64,000 bases of DNA from JAKOQB01 sp036824465 (lineage in GTDB: Bacteria; Pseudomonadota; Gammaproteobacteria; Burkholderiales; Burkholderiaceae_F), in contig DAITAC010000004.1 of the NCBI GenBank assembly GCA_036824465.1, positions 1-64,000 on the forward strand. Reading direction: 5' to 3'. The translations under genes were made by a program, and so were the position numbers. The notes beneath the pieces were generated by a model that was not told where the DNA came from, ran no database searches, and saw only the letters and a program-made list of their open reading frames with translations. Shown piece after piece: positions 19,413 through 29,686 of the stretch. The first letter of the stretch is position 1; each line of letters starts with the position of its first letter.

Positions 19413-20432
19413 ATGCTCGCGATCGACGGCGCCTGGGGCGAAGGCGGTGGCCAGTTGATCCGCACCGCGGTCGCACTGGCGGCGATCGCGCGCACGCCGA
19501 TCCGCGTGCGCAACGTGCGGGCTGCGCGGCGACCGCCCGGGTTGGCACCACAGCATCTGACGGCCGTGCGCGCCGTCGCCACGCTGTGCGGTGCAACGAC
19601 CTCGGGCCTCGAGCTGCGCGCGACCGCGTTCGACTTTGCGCCGGGTCCACTGATCGCCGGCAACTTCCGCTTCGATGTCGGCACGGCCGGCAGCATCACG
19701 CTGCTCGCGCAGGCCCTGCTTCCCGTGCTGGCGCATGCGCCGGCCCCATGCCGAGCGACACTCATCGGCGGCACCGATGTGCGCGCGGCGCCGCCACTCG
19801 ATTACTTCCGCCACGTGTTTCTGAAACATCTGGCCGCGCTCGATGTGTCGGTGCGCTGCGACCTGCGCCGGCGCGGCTACTACCCGCGCGGCGGTGGCGA
19901 AGTGGAGATAGAAACCGTGCCGGCGCGGCCGCACGCGCATCAGTTCGCCACGCCGGGTGGTCGGCATTCGATCGACGGGTGCGCCCACACCGATCATCTG
20001 CCGGCCCACATTGCCGCGCGCATGGCCGATGCGGCGCGCTCCCATCTGCGTCCACCACCCCGGATCGCAATCGAAGCGGACGCCGCGTCCGCGAACCCGG
20101 GCGGCGCGATCGCGCTGTGGACGCGCGATGCGGGCAGCACGCTCGGCGCCGGCCGGGTCGCGGAGCGCGGCGTGCGCGCGGAAGTCCTGGGCGACGCGGT
20201 CGGCAAGGAACTCGCAGCCGATCTCGACAGTGGTGCGACGCTCGACGTCCACGCGGCCGATCAACTGCTGGTGTGGCTGGCGCTGGCCGACGGCGAATCG
20301 ACGTTCACGACCCGCGAGGTGACGCAGCACGCGCACACCGCGATCTGGCTGATCGAGCAGTTCGTACCGGCGCAGTTCGACATCGCGCCATCGGCGCCGC
20401 TCGCTCGCGTACGCGTACGGCCGCTTCGGTGA
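19413..20432 (+). CDS. rtcA: RNA 3'-terminal phosphate cyclase
   Basis: A 339-residue RtcA-family protein. It shows the start DGAWGEGGGQLIRTAVALAA, the RPPGLAPQHLTAVRA helix, DVGTAGSITLLAQALLPVL and GYYPRGGGEV, all family signatures. The adenylated histidine is H306 in the segment TQHAHTAIWLIEQF, corresponding to H309 of E. coli RtcA (H-x-x-T). The enzyme turns an RNA 3'-phosphate into a 2',3'-cyclic phosphate using ATP. In E. coli it sits with RtcB ligase and RtcR regulator; neither is here. Instead it is followed two bases later by an RNase Z-like gene, another RNA 3'-end enzyme. Confidence 0.93.
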   Translation: MLAIDGAWGEGGGQLIRTAVALAAIARTPIRVRNVRAARRPPGLAPQHLTAVRAVATLCGATTSGLELRATAFDFAPGPLIAGNFRFDVGTAGSITLLAQALLPVLAHAPAPCRATLIGGTDVRAAPPLDYFRHVFLKHLAALDVSVRCDLRRRGYYPRGGGEVEIETVPARPHAHQFATPGGRHSIDGCAHTDHLPAHIAARMADAARSHLRPPPRIAIEADAASANPGGAIALWTRDAGSTLGAGRVAERGVRAEVLGDAVGKELAADLDSGATLDVHAADQLLVWLALADGESTFTTREVTQHAHTAIWLIEQFVPAQFDIAPSAPLARVRVRPLR

Positions 20433-20433
20433 T

Positions 20434-21480
20434 ATGCGCCCACGTTTTGACGCTCGTCTCGTCAACGGCCCGTTCGGTGATCCGGGGCTCTATGTGGACT
20501 TGCGCCACACGAGCCGTGCCCTGCTGTTCGACCTCGGCGACAACGCGCCGCTGGCGCCGCGCCATCTGCTGCGCGTCACGCACGCGTTCGTGTCGCACAC
20601 GCATATGGACCACTTTGTCGGCTTCGACCGCCTGGTACGCATCTGCGTCGGCCGCCACGTCGGCATGCATTGCTTCGGTCCGCCGGGATTTGTCGATCAG
20701 ATCGAACACAAGCTGGCGGCCTACACCTGGAATCTGGTGCACAACTACACGACTGAATTTGCGCTGATCGCAACCGAGATCGATGACACCGGACGCACGC
20801 GCAGTGCGTGCTTTTCGACCGCGCGCGCGTTTGCGCGCGAGCCGCTGGCTGATGGTCACGCGCCGAATGGCGTGTTGCTCGACGAGGCAGGGTTCAGGGT
20901 TCGTTGTGCGCTGCTCGATCACCGCACGCCCTGTCTGGCTTTCTCGCTTGAGGAAAGCACACATGTCAACGTGTGGAAGAACCGGCTCGCGGCACTGGGC
21001 CTGCGCACCGGACCGTGGCTCGCGCAAGCCAAGCAGGCGATTCTCGAAGGGCGCGGCGACGACGAAATCGTGATCGCACACTGGCGTGAACAAGGCGAAG
21101 CGGTGGAACGTCCGGTTTCGCTTGGCGAACTGCGGCACGAAGCGATTCGCTGCGTGCCCGGCGCGAAGATCGCCTATGTCACCGACGTTGTCTTCCACGC
21201 TGACAACGCGCGCCGCATCGCAGAGCTCGCGCGCGGAGCGGATCAGCTCTTCATCGAGGCCGTGTTTCTCGACTCCGACGGCGCACACGCGCAGCGCAAG
21301 CAGCACCTGACGGCGCGCCAGGCCGGGCAGATCGCGCGCGCCTGTGGCGCAAAGGATGTGACGCCTTTTCACTTCTCGCCGCGCTACACGGGACGGGAAG
21401 CGGAGCTAATCGCGGAATTGCAGGCGGCGCTGCATGGCGATGCTGCGTTCCGGAGCGGGACGGACGATGCAGCGGCGTGA
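20434..21480 (+). CDS. Metallo-beta-lactamase-fold hydrolase, RNase Z-like
   Basis: A 348-residue MBL-fold protein. The zinc motif is SHTHMDH (H55, H57, D59, H60), with later histidine and aspartate ligands in DHRTP, TDVVFHADN and FHFSPRYTG. The final FHFSPRY is the HxSxR-type end of the tRNase Z group. It would trim the 3' end of tRNA precursors or act as a related phosphodiesterase. It follows rtcA directly, which supports an RNA-processing role. The middle (residues ~110-200, AREPLADGHAPNGVLLD and onward) is longer than in classical bacterial RNase Z, so the substrate is uncertain. Confidence 0.75.
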   Translation: MRPRFDARLVNGPFGDPGLYVDLRHTSRALLFDLGDNAPLAPRHLLRVTHAFVSHTHMDHFVGFDRLVRICVGRHVGMHCFGPPGFVDQIEHKLAAYTWNLVHNYTTEFALIATEIDDTGRTRSACFSTARAFAREPLADGHAPNGVLLDEAGFRVRCALLDHRTPCLAFSLEESTHVNVWKNRLAALGLRTGPWLAQAKQAILEGRGDDEIVIAHWREQGEAVERPVSLGELRHEAIRCVPGAKIAYVTDVVFHADNARRIAELARGADQLFIEAVFLDSDGAHAQRKQHLTARQAGQIARACGAKDVTPFHFSPRYTGREAELIAELQAALHGDAAFRSGTDDAAA

Positions 21481-21547
21481 ACTGCTGCTGGGTGCGGCGG
21501 CGAGCACGGCCAGCGCGGGGCCAGCCTCGCGGCAATGGAGGAATCCG

Positions 21548-22660
21548 ATGAATGACAACGAGCTGCGGCTCTTTGTGTGCGGCGACGTGATGCTGGGGCG
21601 CGGCGTCGATCAGGTCCAGCAGCACCACAGTGCTCCGCGCTTGCATGAATCCTTCGCGACCTCGGCACTCGACTACGTTGAACTGGCCGAGCGCAGCAGC
21701 GGCCCGATTCCACGCGGCGTGGCGGCGGACTATGTATGGGGCGATGCGCTGGCCGAACTTGCGCGCGTGCGCCCGGCGGTACGGATCATCAACCTCGAAA
21801 CCGCGGTCACTGCAGCCGAAGATGCGTGGCCCGGCAAGGGTATTCACTACCGGATGCATCCGGGCAATGTCGGTGTGCTCACGGCCGCCGGCATCGACTG
21901 CTGCGTGCTCGCCAACAACCACGTTCTCGACTGGGGTCGCGCCGGTTTGATCGAAACACTCGATACCCTGCATGGCGCAGGCATCCACACTGCGGGAGCC
22001 GGCCGCGACGCCGAGGAGGCCGCACGGCCGGCGATCACCGAGGTCACGGAGAAGGGCCGCGTGCTGGTGTTCGCCTTTGCGACGCTCGATTGCGGCACCG
22101 AGCGCGATTGGGCGGCGACACCCGCGCGCGCCGGCATCACGTTGTTACCCGAGCTTTCGCAGCGGGCGGTCACAACGGTCGCAGCCAGCGTGCGAGCGGT
22201 GCGGCGACCCGGTGACGTCATCATTGTCTCGATTCACTGGGGTGGCAACTGGGGCTATGTGGTTCCGCCGGCACAGCGCAGCTTTGCGCACGCATTGATC
22301 GACTCGGCACAGGTCGACATCGTGCACGGCCACTCGTCGCACCATGCCAAGGGAATCGAGGTGCATCGTGGCCGGTTGATCCTGTACGGCTGTGGTGACT
22401 TCATCAACGATTACGAGGGCATCGGCGGACACGAGGAATTTCGCGCGGATCTCGGCCTGATGTACTTCCCGACGGTCGATGCGACGAGCGGCGCGCTGGC
22501 GCGAATGACGCTGGTGCCCACGCGCATGCGCCGTTTCCGAGTCGGCCGCGCGCGCCCCGACGAAGCGAATTGGATCGCCGCAACACTGGACCGCGAAAGC
22601 CACGGGTACGGGACGCGAGTCGAGTCGCAGGACGGGGGCGAAGTGCGCGTTGTGTGGTAG
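21548..22660 (+). CDS. CapA family protein (PGA_cap metallophosphatase-like)
   Basis: About 370 residues. The ATG at 21548 (MNDNELRLFVCGDVM) is preceded by GGAGG at good spacing; an upstream frame to 21434 overlaps the RNase Z-like gene. Motifs of the PGA_cap calcineurin-like fold are CGDVMLGRGVD, INLETAVT, ANNHVLDWG, SIHWGGNWGYVVPP and HGHSSHHAKGIEVHRGRLILYGCGDF. Family members take part in poly-gamma-glutamate or capsule export in Bacillus, but in Proteobacteria the role is mostly unknown. No membrane anchor or signal peptide is seen with this start. The upstream frame (RRELLLGAAAS) resembles a Tat-like leader and cannot be fully excluded. Confidence 0.75.
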   Translation: MNDNELRLFVCGDVMLGRGVDQVQQHHSAPRLHESFATSALDYVELAERSSGPIPRGVAADYVWGDALAELARVRPAVRIINLETAVTAAEDAWPGKGIHYRMHPGNVGVLTAAGIDCCVLANNHVLDWGRAGLIETLDTLHGAGIHTAGAGRDAEEAARPAITEVTEKGRVLVFAFATLDCGTERDWAATPARAGITLLPELSQRAVTTVAASVRAVRRPGDVIIVSIHWGGNWGYVVPPAQRSFAHALIDSAQVDIVHGHSSHHAKGIEVHRGRLILYGCGDFINDYEGIGGHEEFRADLGLMYFPTVDATSGALARMTLVPTRMRRFRVGRARPDEANWIAATLDRESHGYGTRVESQDGGEVRVVW

Positions 22661-22783
22661 CGCGCCACTGCAAATCCCGCGAACGCGCGGTGCCTCGCAG
22701 CATCCCTGCGGGCCGGCTAGACTCCCGCCTCCGCGCGGCCAGCTTTCTTCACCCACAGGCGCGCGACCCAAGAAACCCGCGAA

Positions 22784-23911
22784 ATGTCTTCGCACTGGAT
22801 GCCGGCACAACCGGGAGATGCGCTGGCCGATGTCGACACGCCGGCGTTGATCCTGGACCTCGATCGCTTCGACACCAACCTCGGGCGACTGATGGATGCT
22901 GCCCGCGACGCGGGCGTGCGCGTACGGCCGCATGCGAAAAGCCATAAGTCGCTGCAGATCGCGCACCGGCAGATCGGTGCCGGTGCAATCGGCGTGTGTT
23001 GCCAGAAGGTCGGCGAAGCGGAAGTCTTTCTTGCCGGCGGCATCAAGGACGTGCTGATCACCAACGAGATCGTTGGCGAGCGCAAGCTGCGCCGCCTGGC
23101 GCAACTGGCCGGCATGTTCTCGCAGTCCCGGGTCGGCGTGTGCGTCGATGACGCGTCGGTCGTACGCAAGCTGGCGGTCGTATGCGACGAGGAAGACGGA
23201 CACCTCGATGTCTATATCGAGCTCGACGTTGGCCAGAACCGCGCCGGTGTGCAGGACGCCGCGGCCGCCGTCGAGCTGGCGCGCGAGGTGATGGCGTATC
23301 CGCGCCTGACGCTGATGGGGCTGCAGGCGTACGCTGGCTCGGCACAACACCGACGCGGCGTACCTGAGCGCAAGGCGGCGGTGGAGTCCGCAGTTCAGCG
23401 GGCGGCCGAAGTGCGCACGGCGCTGCGCGAAGCCGGGTTGCCGTGCGAGATCATCACCGGCGGCGGCACCGGAACGTTCATGTATGAAGCGTTGAGCGGT
23501 GTCTTTGGCGAAATCCAGCCCGGCTCGTTCGCGTTGATGGACTCCGACTACGCACGCAACGAGGTCGACCCCGATGTGCCGCCCTTCGAGCATGCGCTGT
23601 TCATCCTGTCGACGGTGATGAGCCTGCGCGGCGACCGTGCCACGCTCGATGCCGGCCTGAAGGCTTTCTCAACCGACTCCGGCCCGGCGCGGCCGACCTT
23701 CGCCGGCTGGCATGTGCACGCGGTGTCCGACGAGCACACGGTGCTGACACGCGTCGACGACGAAGGCCCGACGATTCATCTGGGGGCCAAGGCATTGCTG
23801 ATTCCGAGTCACTGCGATCCGACCGTGAATCTGCACGACTGGATGGTGGCGATCCGCAAGAACAAGGTTGAGGACGTGTGGCGCGTCGATGCCCGTGGGG
23901 CGGTGTTCTGA
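22784..23911 (+). CDS. DSD1-family PLP enzyme (D-threonine / 3-hydroxy-D-aspartate aldolase-like)
   Basis: A 375-residue protein with an alanine-racemase-type TIM barrel at the N-terminus and the D-serine dehydratase-like domain at the C-terminus. It opens DTPALILDLDRFDTNL, and the PLP lysine is K52 in RPHAKSHKS. The metal site is near the C-terminus in PSHCDPTVNLHD (histidine and cysteine), as in fold-III D-threonine aldolases and D-3-hydroxyaspartate aldolase. It would cleave a beta-hydroxy-D-amino acid into glycine (or similar) and an aldehyde, in the cytosol. The exact substrate is not readable. It is set apart by 120 bp from CapA and ends convergent to the pca genes. Confidence 0.85.
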   Translation: MSSHWMPAQPGDALADVDTPALILDLDRFDTNLGRLMDAARDAGVRVRPHAKSHKSLQIAHRQIGAGAIGVCCQKVGEAEVFLAGGIKDVLITNEIVGERKLRRLAQLAGMFSQSRVGVCVDDASVVRKLAVVCDEEDGHLDVYIELDVGQNRAGVQDAAAAVELAREVMAYPRLTLMGLQAYAGSAQHRRGVPERKAAVESAVQRAAEVRTALREAGLPCEIITGGGTGTFMYEALSGVFGEIQPGSFALMDSDYARNEVDPDVPPFEHALFILSTVMSLRGDRATLDAGLKAFSTDSGPARPTFAGWHVHAVSDEHTVLTRVDDEGPTIHLGAKALLIPSHCDPTVNLHDWMVAIRKNKVEDVWRVDARGAVF

Positions 23912-23914
23912 GTC

Positions 23915-23943
23915 GTGATCCGTGAACCACGATCCGTGATCCG
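23915..23943. repeat. Short direct repeat of GATCCGTG between convergent genes
   Basis: The 40-bp gap between the DSD1-type gene and the pcaC-pcaD fusion holds repeated copies of GATCCGTG/GATCCG plus an inverted partial copy (CACGATC). It may act as a small hairpin end for either gene, though no T-run is present. Confidence 0.35.
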
Positions 23944-23951
23944 TTCCCAGG

Positions 23952-25193
23952 TCACAGCGCGGCGAGGAACGCTCGGACGTTCTGCTCGAACTCGGCAGGC
24001 TTCTCGACTGCGCTCAGGTGCGATGCGCCTGGAATCACGACCAGTTGTGCGTGCAGCTGGTCGGCAATCGCCCGCGACATCGCCACCGGCGTGCCCTGAT
24101 CGAGTTCGCCCGCGATCACCAATGCGGGAATCTTCAGTTCTCCCAGTCGATCGAGCGTATCCACGTCCCGTACCGCGTGACAGCAGTCGACATAACTCTC
24201 CGCGTTCGTGGCCAGTAACCGGCGACGAAAGCGCGCGACCGTCGAAGCCTGATCCGCGCGGAAGGTATCGCTGAAGTAACGGCCCATCAACATGTCGGCG
24301 ATTGCTTCCATGCCGCCTGCGCGCACCGTGTCGATGCGCTGCTGAAAGAGCGCCCGACCCGCCTCCGGATAGCGACCGGTCGAGTTTGCGATGACCAGTG
24401 CCTTGACCCGCCGCGGATGGCGCAACGCGAGTTCCTGCCCGACCATGCCGCCCATGGACAGTCCGATCCACACGACCGGCGCGGCATCGAGTTCGCCGAG
24501 CAATCGCTCCGCATCGTCGGCAAGCTGCGCTATCGTGTACGGACCGGCTGGCGAGGCCGATCCACCATGCCCGCGATGGTCGTAGGCGATCACGCGGTGC
24601 TCCCTCGCAAGCGCGTTCGCGAGCGCGTCCCACATCGACAAGTCGCAGCCAAGCGCGTGGCTCAGAACGATCGTGTGCTTGGGCGCCCGGCTATGCGGCT
24701 CGCGCAGCGTGAAGCGCAACGCCGGCGCGCTCATGGTGCACGCGACGCGACCCACGCCCGGATGCTCGGCCCACAGCACGTTGGCCGGATCGAGCGCAAA
24801 TCCGGATTCACGCAGCACCTTCATCGCGTGCGTGAAGGCCGTGTTTGCGGCGGGCACGCCGGCATAGATTGCCGCCTGCATCAGCACTTCCTTGACTTCA
24901 TCCGGCGACAGGCCAGTGTCGCCACCGTCCAGTGCTGCGCGCAGATGCAGCTCGAATTCCTCCCAGCGCCCGAGCGCGCAGGTGATTGCAAGCACGATCA
25001 CGCGGCGTGTCTTCGGGTCCAGTCCCGGACGGCCCCAGATCTCGTGCCAGGCAAGTCGCGAGATCAGGTTCTGGAATTCGGCGTTGAACGAATTGGCGTT
25101 GTTGAGCGAGCGGTCGACCCACGCATCGCCGAGCATGGCGCGCCGGTTGCGCAGGCCCCGTTCGAGATCGTCATCGTAGTTGTCCTGGCTCAT
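23952..25193 (-). CDS. Fused 4-carboxymuconolactone decarboxylase / 3-oxoadipate enol-lactonase (PcaC-PcaD)
   Basis: About 413 residues from ATG 25193 (MSQDNYDDDLERGL, GAAGG upstream). Residues ~1-130 are a carboxymuconolactone decarboxylase domain (RLAWHEIWGRPGLDPKTRR, then CALGRWEEFELHLRAAL). From ~140 an alpha/beta hydrolase follows (VLSHALGCDLSMWD), with nucleophile GLSMGGMVG and final histidine GASHLSAVE. The two steps, 4-carboxymuconolactone to 3-oxoadipate enol-lactone to 3-oxoadipate, are consecutive in protocatechuate breakdown. No stop or start signal separates the domains. In the PcaL fusion known from actinomycetes the order is lactonase first, so this order is reversed. It is divergent from aroQ. 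Confidence 0.88.
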   Translation of the reverse strand: MSQDNYDDDLERGLRNRRAMLGDAWVDRSLNNANSFNAEFQNLISRLAWHEIWGRPGLDPKTRRVIVLAITCALGRWEEFELHLRAALDGGDTGLSPDEVKEVLMQAAIYAGVPAANTAFTHAMKVLRESGFALDPANVLWAEHPGVGRVACTMSAPALRFTLREPHSRAPKHTIVLSHALGCDLSMWDALANALAREHRVIAYDHRGHGGSASPAGPYTIAQLADDAERLLGELDAAPVVWIGLSMGGMVGQELALRHPRRVKALVIANSTGRYPEAGRALFQQRIDTVRAGGMEAIADMLMGRYFSDTFRADQASTVARFRRRLLATNAESYVDCCHAVRDVDTLDRLGELKIPALVIAGELDQGTPVAMSRAIADQLHAQLVVIPGASHLSAVEKPAEFEQNVRAFLAAL

Positions 25194-25310
25194 CGCCTTC
25201 GTGCCTTTATGATGATCGCCGCGCATGCAGTCTACGTCCGCCGGGAGCCCGCTGAGCGCGCCGGGCGGCCCCAGGCGCGACTCACTGGAGCGCAGCGAAA
25301 AGGTGATCCT
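25194..25310. promoter_or_regulatory. Divergent promoter region between pcaCD fusion and aroQ
   Basis: A 117-bp gap between divergent starts. Exact promoter boxes and any PcaQ/PcaR site could not be assigned. Confidence 0.3.
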
Positions 25311-25757
25311 ATGACCCGTGTCGTCTACGTCCTGAACGGCCCCAACCTGAACCTGCTTGGCCTGCGCGAGCCGGATATCTACGGACGCGAAACGCTGGCC
25401 GATGTCGAGGCCGAGTGCGCGCGAGTCGCGGTGGAGCAGAAACTCACGCTCGACTTCCGGCAAACCAATGCCGAGCATCAGCTGATCGAATGGATCCATG
25501 AGGCGCGCACGCGCGCGAGCGGCATCGTGATCAACCCGGCCGCGTTCTCGCACACGTCGATCGCGATTCTCGACGCGCTTAAAGCCTGCACGTGTCCGAT
25601 CATCGAGGTGCACATCTCGAATATCCACGCGCGCGAGCCGTTTCGGCACTACTCCTACATCTCGGCGATCGCCGCCGGCGTCATTGCCGGTTTCGGCACG
25701 CAGGGCTACGCCTTTGCGCTGCGTCGCATGGCGGCGCTGCTCAACGCGGCCAAGTAA
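25311..25757 (+). CDS. aroQ: Type II 3-dehydroquinate dehydratase
   Basis: A 148-residue small AroQ with the opening VYVLNGPNLNLLGLREPDIYG, where the tyrosine of DIYG is the catalytic base. Further motifs are INPAAFSHTSIAILDAL and EVHISNIHAREPFRHYSYIS with the catalytic histidine. It converts 3-dehydroquinate to 3-dehydroshikimate in the shikimate or quinate route. Type II enzymes serve both biosynthesis and quinate catabolism. Its place among pca genes could mean quinate feeding into protocatechuate, but in many betaproteobacteria aroQ is next to accB and this one is not. Confidence 0.95.
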   Translation: MTRVVYVLNGPNLNLLGLREPDIYGRETLADVEAECARVAVEQKLTLDFRQTNAEHQLIEWIHEARTRASGIVINPAAFSHTSIAILDALKACTCPIIEVHISNIHAREPFRHYSYISAIAAGVIAGFGTQGYAFALRRMAALLNAAK

Positions 25758-25768
25758 CCGACGACCAC

Positions 25769-27160
25769 TCAGGCGGACGCGCGGCCGCGGAATGCGGCCA
25801 GCACGCGCCCGACCAGCAACTCAGCAAGTCCGATCGCTCGTTGCGGGTCGAACAGGCGATCAAGCTCCGTTGGCGACAGGTGCTCGCTGACCCCGGGTTC
25901 TGCCGCGAGGACATCGCGCAGCGCGCGCCGCTGAACGGTCGCAGTGCGTGCGCATGACTCGACCAGGTGATGCGCAGAAGATTTGCCAATCTTCTGTGCG
26001 AGCGCCATCGAAACCGCCTCGGCGTACAGCAGGCCATGCGTGGCATCAAGATTCGCACGCATCCGATCCCGATCGACTTCCAGCCCTTCGATTGCGAGCC
26101 GGATGTGATGCGCGGCGCCGCCGGCGAGCAGACAGATCTCCGGCAGCGTGTCCCACTCTGCGTGCCAGTTGCCGAAGCCGCGCTCGTGCTCCTGCACCAT
26201 CGCGGCGAGCATCGTCGCTACCAGGCCCGGCACGCGGGCAGCCGCAGCCAGCGCGATCGCAGCGCCGACAGGGTTGCGCTTGTGCGGCATGGTCGACGAG
26301 CCGCCCTTGCCCGCCGCGACGGGTTCGAATGCTTCGGCAACCTCGGTCTGCATCAGCGACGACAGGTCGCGCGCGATCTTGCCGAGCGTGCCGGTCAGGA
26401 TGCCGAGCGTGGTTGCGGCTTCAACAAATCGATCGCGCTGCGTGTGCCATGGCATGTGTGGCAGCGCGAGATCGAGTTCCGCCGCGAGCGCCTGCGCGAC
26501 CGCGAGTCCATTTTCCCCCAGCGAGGCCAGCGTGCCGGCCGCGCCGCCGAACTGCAGTGTGTACAGCCGCGACTTCAACTGCGCCAGCCGCGCGCGATCG
26601 CGCTCGAGCGCCGACAACCAACCGGCGGCTTTCAGTCCGAACGTGATCGGCGTCGCATGCTGCAACCAGGTGCGCCCAGCCATCAGAGTCATCTTGTGTT
26701 CGCCGGCGAGCGCCGCAAGCGCATCGGCCAGCGCAGCGACGTCTGCTTCGATCAGCTTCAGTGCGCGGCGCAGCTGCAGCACCAGCCCGGTGTCGATCGC
26801 GTCCTGGCTGGTGGCGCCCCAGTGTACGTAGCGGCCGGCGTCGGAGTCGGCTTCGACTGTGCGCGTCAACAGCTTCACCAGCGGGATCGCAAGGTTTCCG
26901 GCATCAACCGACTGCGATGCCAGTTGCTGCAGATCAATCCGTTGCACGTCGCACGCGGCGGCGATCGCGCCCGCTGCCGCCGGCGGAATCACTCCGACTT
27001 TCGCCTGTGCCGCGGCGAGCGCGCGCTCGAAGTCGAGCATGCCCTGCACGCATGCGCGCACGGACAACGCATCGCGCAGGGCTTCGGTGGTGAAGAGTTC
27101 CAGCAAGAGGCGCTCAGATGTCGAAGAAGACCGTTTCGTCCTGGCCGAGCGCTTCGCCAC
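25769..27160 (-). CDS. pcaB: 3-carboxy-cis,cis-muconate cycloisomerase
   Basis: About 445-463 residues of the fumarase/aspartase superfamily. The signature is GKGGSSTMPHKRNPVGAA, with the earlier HWGATSQDAIDTG and GRTWLQHATPITFG typical of PcaB. It cyclises 3-carboxy-cis,cis-muconate to 4-carboxymuconolactone. The GTG at 27160 overlaps pcaG by 47 bp; a TTG at 27106 just after the pcaG stop (LLELFTTEALRDALS) would match family N-termini better. The start is therefore uncertain. Confidence 0.9.
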   Translation of the reverse strand: MAKRSARTKRSSSTSERLLLELFTTEALRDALSVRACVQGMLDFERALAAAQAKVGVIPPAAAGAIAAACDVQRIDLQQLASQSVDAGNLAIPLVKLLTRTVEADSDAGRYVHWGATSQDAIDTGLVLQLRRALKLIEADVAALADALAALAGEHKMTLMAGRTWLQHATPITFGLKAAGWLSALERDRARLAQLKSRLYTLQFGGAAGTLASLGENGLAVAQALAAELDLALPHMPWHTQRDRFVEAATTLGILTGTLGKIARDLSSLMQTEVAEAFEPVAAGKGGSSTMPHKRNPVGAAIALAAAARVPGLVATMLAAMVQEHERGFGNWHAEWDTLPEICLLAGGAAHHIRLAIEGLEVDRDRMRANLDATHGLLYAEAVSMALAQKIGKSSAHHLVESCARTATVQRRALRDVLAAEPGVSEHLSPTELDRLFDPQRAIGLAELLVGRVLAAFRGRASA

Positions 27161-27701
27161 GAATCACGACATTGAAGCGATACATGTCGGCGCCCGCCTT
27201 CTTCGCGATCAGCGTTTGCCGGCGCGCGGCGGGAACCTGCGTCAGCACGGGGTCCTCGGCGTTGGACGTCTCGTCCGGAAAGTAGATACGGGTGGCGAGC
27301 CTTTTGAGGATGCCGCGCGCGAACACGGACACGACGACATGGGGCGCCTGCCATTTGCCCTCCGCACCCGGAACCCGTCCGGGCTTGATCGTGCGAAAGC
27401 GGAACCCGCCATCGCCGTTGGTCGGCGTGCGACCGAAGCCGCGAAAGCCCGCCTCGAGCGGAACATCGTGCGTGTCTTCGGGGTGGTGGTAGCGGCCATG
27501 CGCATTCGCCTGCCAGATCTCGATCATGCCGTCTGAAATCGGCGCGCCATTCGCATCAACCAGCACACCTTCGATCGTGATGCGCTGGCCGCTGACATGC
27601 TGACCGACGACGCCCTCGCCGACGAGGTCGTCGGTGTTGAGCCACGTGAGCCCGATGTGCAGGTATGGGCCGACGGTCTGCCAGGGAGTCGCGTAAAGCA
27701 T
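27114..27701 (-). CDS. pcaG: Protocatechuate 3,4-dioxygenase alpha subunit
   Basis: A 195-residue intradiol dioxygenase alpha subunit. It begins MLYATPWQTVGPYLHIGL, and has DANGAPISDGMIEIWQANAHGRY, GFGRTPTNGDGGFRFRTIKPG and APHVVVSVFARGILKRLATRIYFPD. As in known alpha subunits, the iron-binding histidine pair of the beta subunit is not kept. With PcaH it opens protocatechuate to 3-carboxy-cis,cis-muconate using O2. It starts 10 bp after the pcaH stop. Confidence 0.93.
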   Translation of the reverse strand: MLYATPWQTVGPYLHIGLTWLNTDDLVGEGVVGQHVSGQRITIEGVLVDANGAPISDGMIEIWQANAHGRYHHPEDTHDVPLEAGFRGFGRTPTNGDGGFRFRTIKPGRVPGAEGKWQAPHVVVSVFARGILKRLATRIYFPDETSNAEDPVLTQVPAARRQTLIAKKAGADMYRFNVVIRGEALGQDETVFFDI

Positions 27702-27711
27702 GACGGCTCCC

Positions 27712-28431
27712 CTATTCGCCGCGCGAGCGGTCTTCCATCGGCGTGCCTTCGCGACCACGCAGCACGATGTTGAACTCGAACGCATGCGCGAACTCGGGCA
27801 CGGTGCTGGCCCAGTCGAAGGTCGCGATCAATCGGTTGCGCGCAATGGGGTCCGGCGTCGAATTGAAGATCGGATCGAACGGCAGCATGTCGTCACCGGG
27901 AAAGTACATCTGCGTCACGAGCCGCGTCGCATAGGCCTTGCCGAACAGCGAGAAGTGGATGTGCGCCGGGCGCCACGCGTTGTAGTGATTGCCCCACGGA
28001 TATGGGCCCGGGCGGATCGTCAGGAAACGGTAACGCCCGTCGTCGCCGGTCAGCGTGCGGCCTTCGCCGATGAAGTTCGGATCGAGCGGCGCGTTCCACT
28101 GGTCGCGCTGGTGCCGATAACGTCCGGCCGCGTTGGCCTGCCAGACCTCGACCAGGGTGTTGCGCACCGGTCGGCCGGCCTCATCGAGCACGCGGCCATG
28201 CACGATGATGCGCAAGCCGATCGGCGCGCCATTTCCATGCGCGGTCAGATCGCTGTCTTCGGACTTGATGTGTTCCCTGCCGAAAATCGGTCCAGTGACT
28301 TCCGACAGCGTCTGCCGGATCGGAATCAGCGGCTGATTGGGTGAACGCAGCTGCGTCGCTGCATACGGATCAAAACGATCGGGCGGCTGCGTGTTCCAGT
28401 GCGGCCGCCGGTATTGCGCGACGTCCTTCAC
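27712..28431 (-). CDS. pcaH: Protocatechuate 3,4-dioxygenase beta subunit
   Basis: A 239-residue beta subunit carrying the non-heme Fe(III) site. The ligands are Y105 (AAGRYRHQ), Y144 (PGPYPWGN), H157 and H159 (RPAHIHFSLFG). The spacing 105-144-157-159 equals that of Y408, Y447, H460 and H462 in Pseudomonas PcaH. It forms the dioxygenase with PcaG. It lies between pcaF and pcaG in one minus-strand operon. Confidence 0.95.
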   Translation of the reverse strand: MKDVAQYRRPHWNTQPPDRFDPYAATQLRSPNQPLIPIRQTLSEVTGPIFGREHIKSEDSDLTAHGNGAPIGLRIIVHGRVLDEAGRPVRNTLVEVWQANAAGRYRHQRDQWNAPLDPNFIGEGRTLTGDDGRYRFLTIRPGPYPWGNHYNAWRPAHIHFSLFGKAYATRLVTQMYFPGDDMLPFDPIFNSTPDPIARNRLIATFDWASTVPEFAHAFEFNIVLRGREGTPMEDRSRGE

Positions 28432-28444
28432 GGTGCCCCCAGGT

Positions 28445-29647
<1,203 letters not shown>

Positions 29648-29686
29648 AGGTTTCCCTTGTTTAGAGAGGGTCGTACGCTGCCTCGG

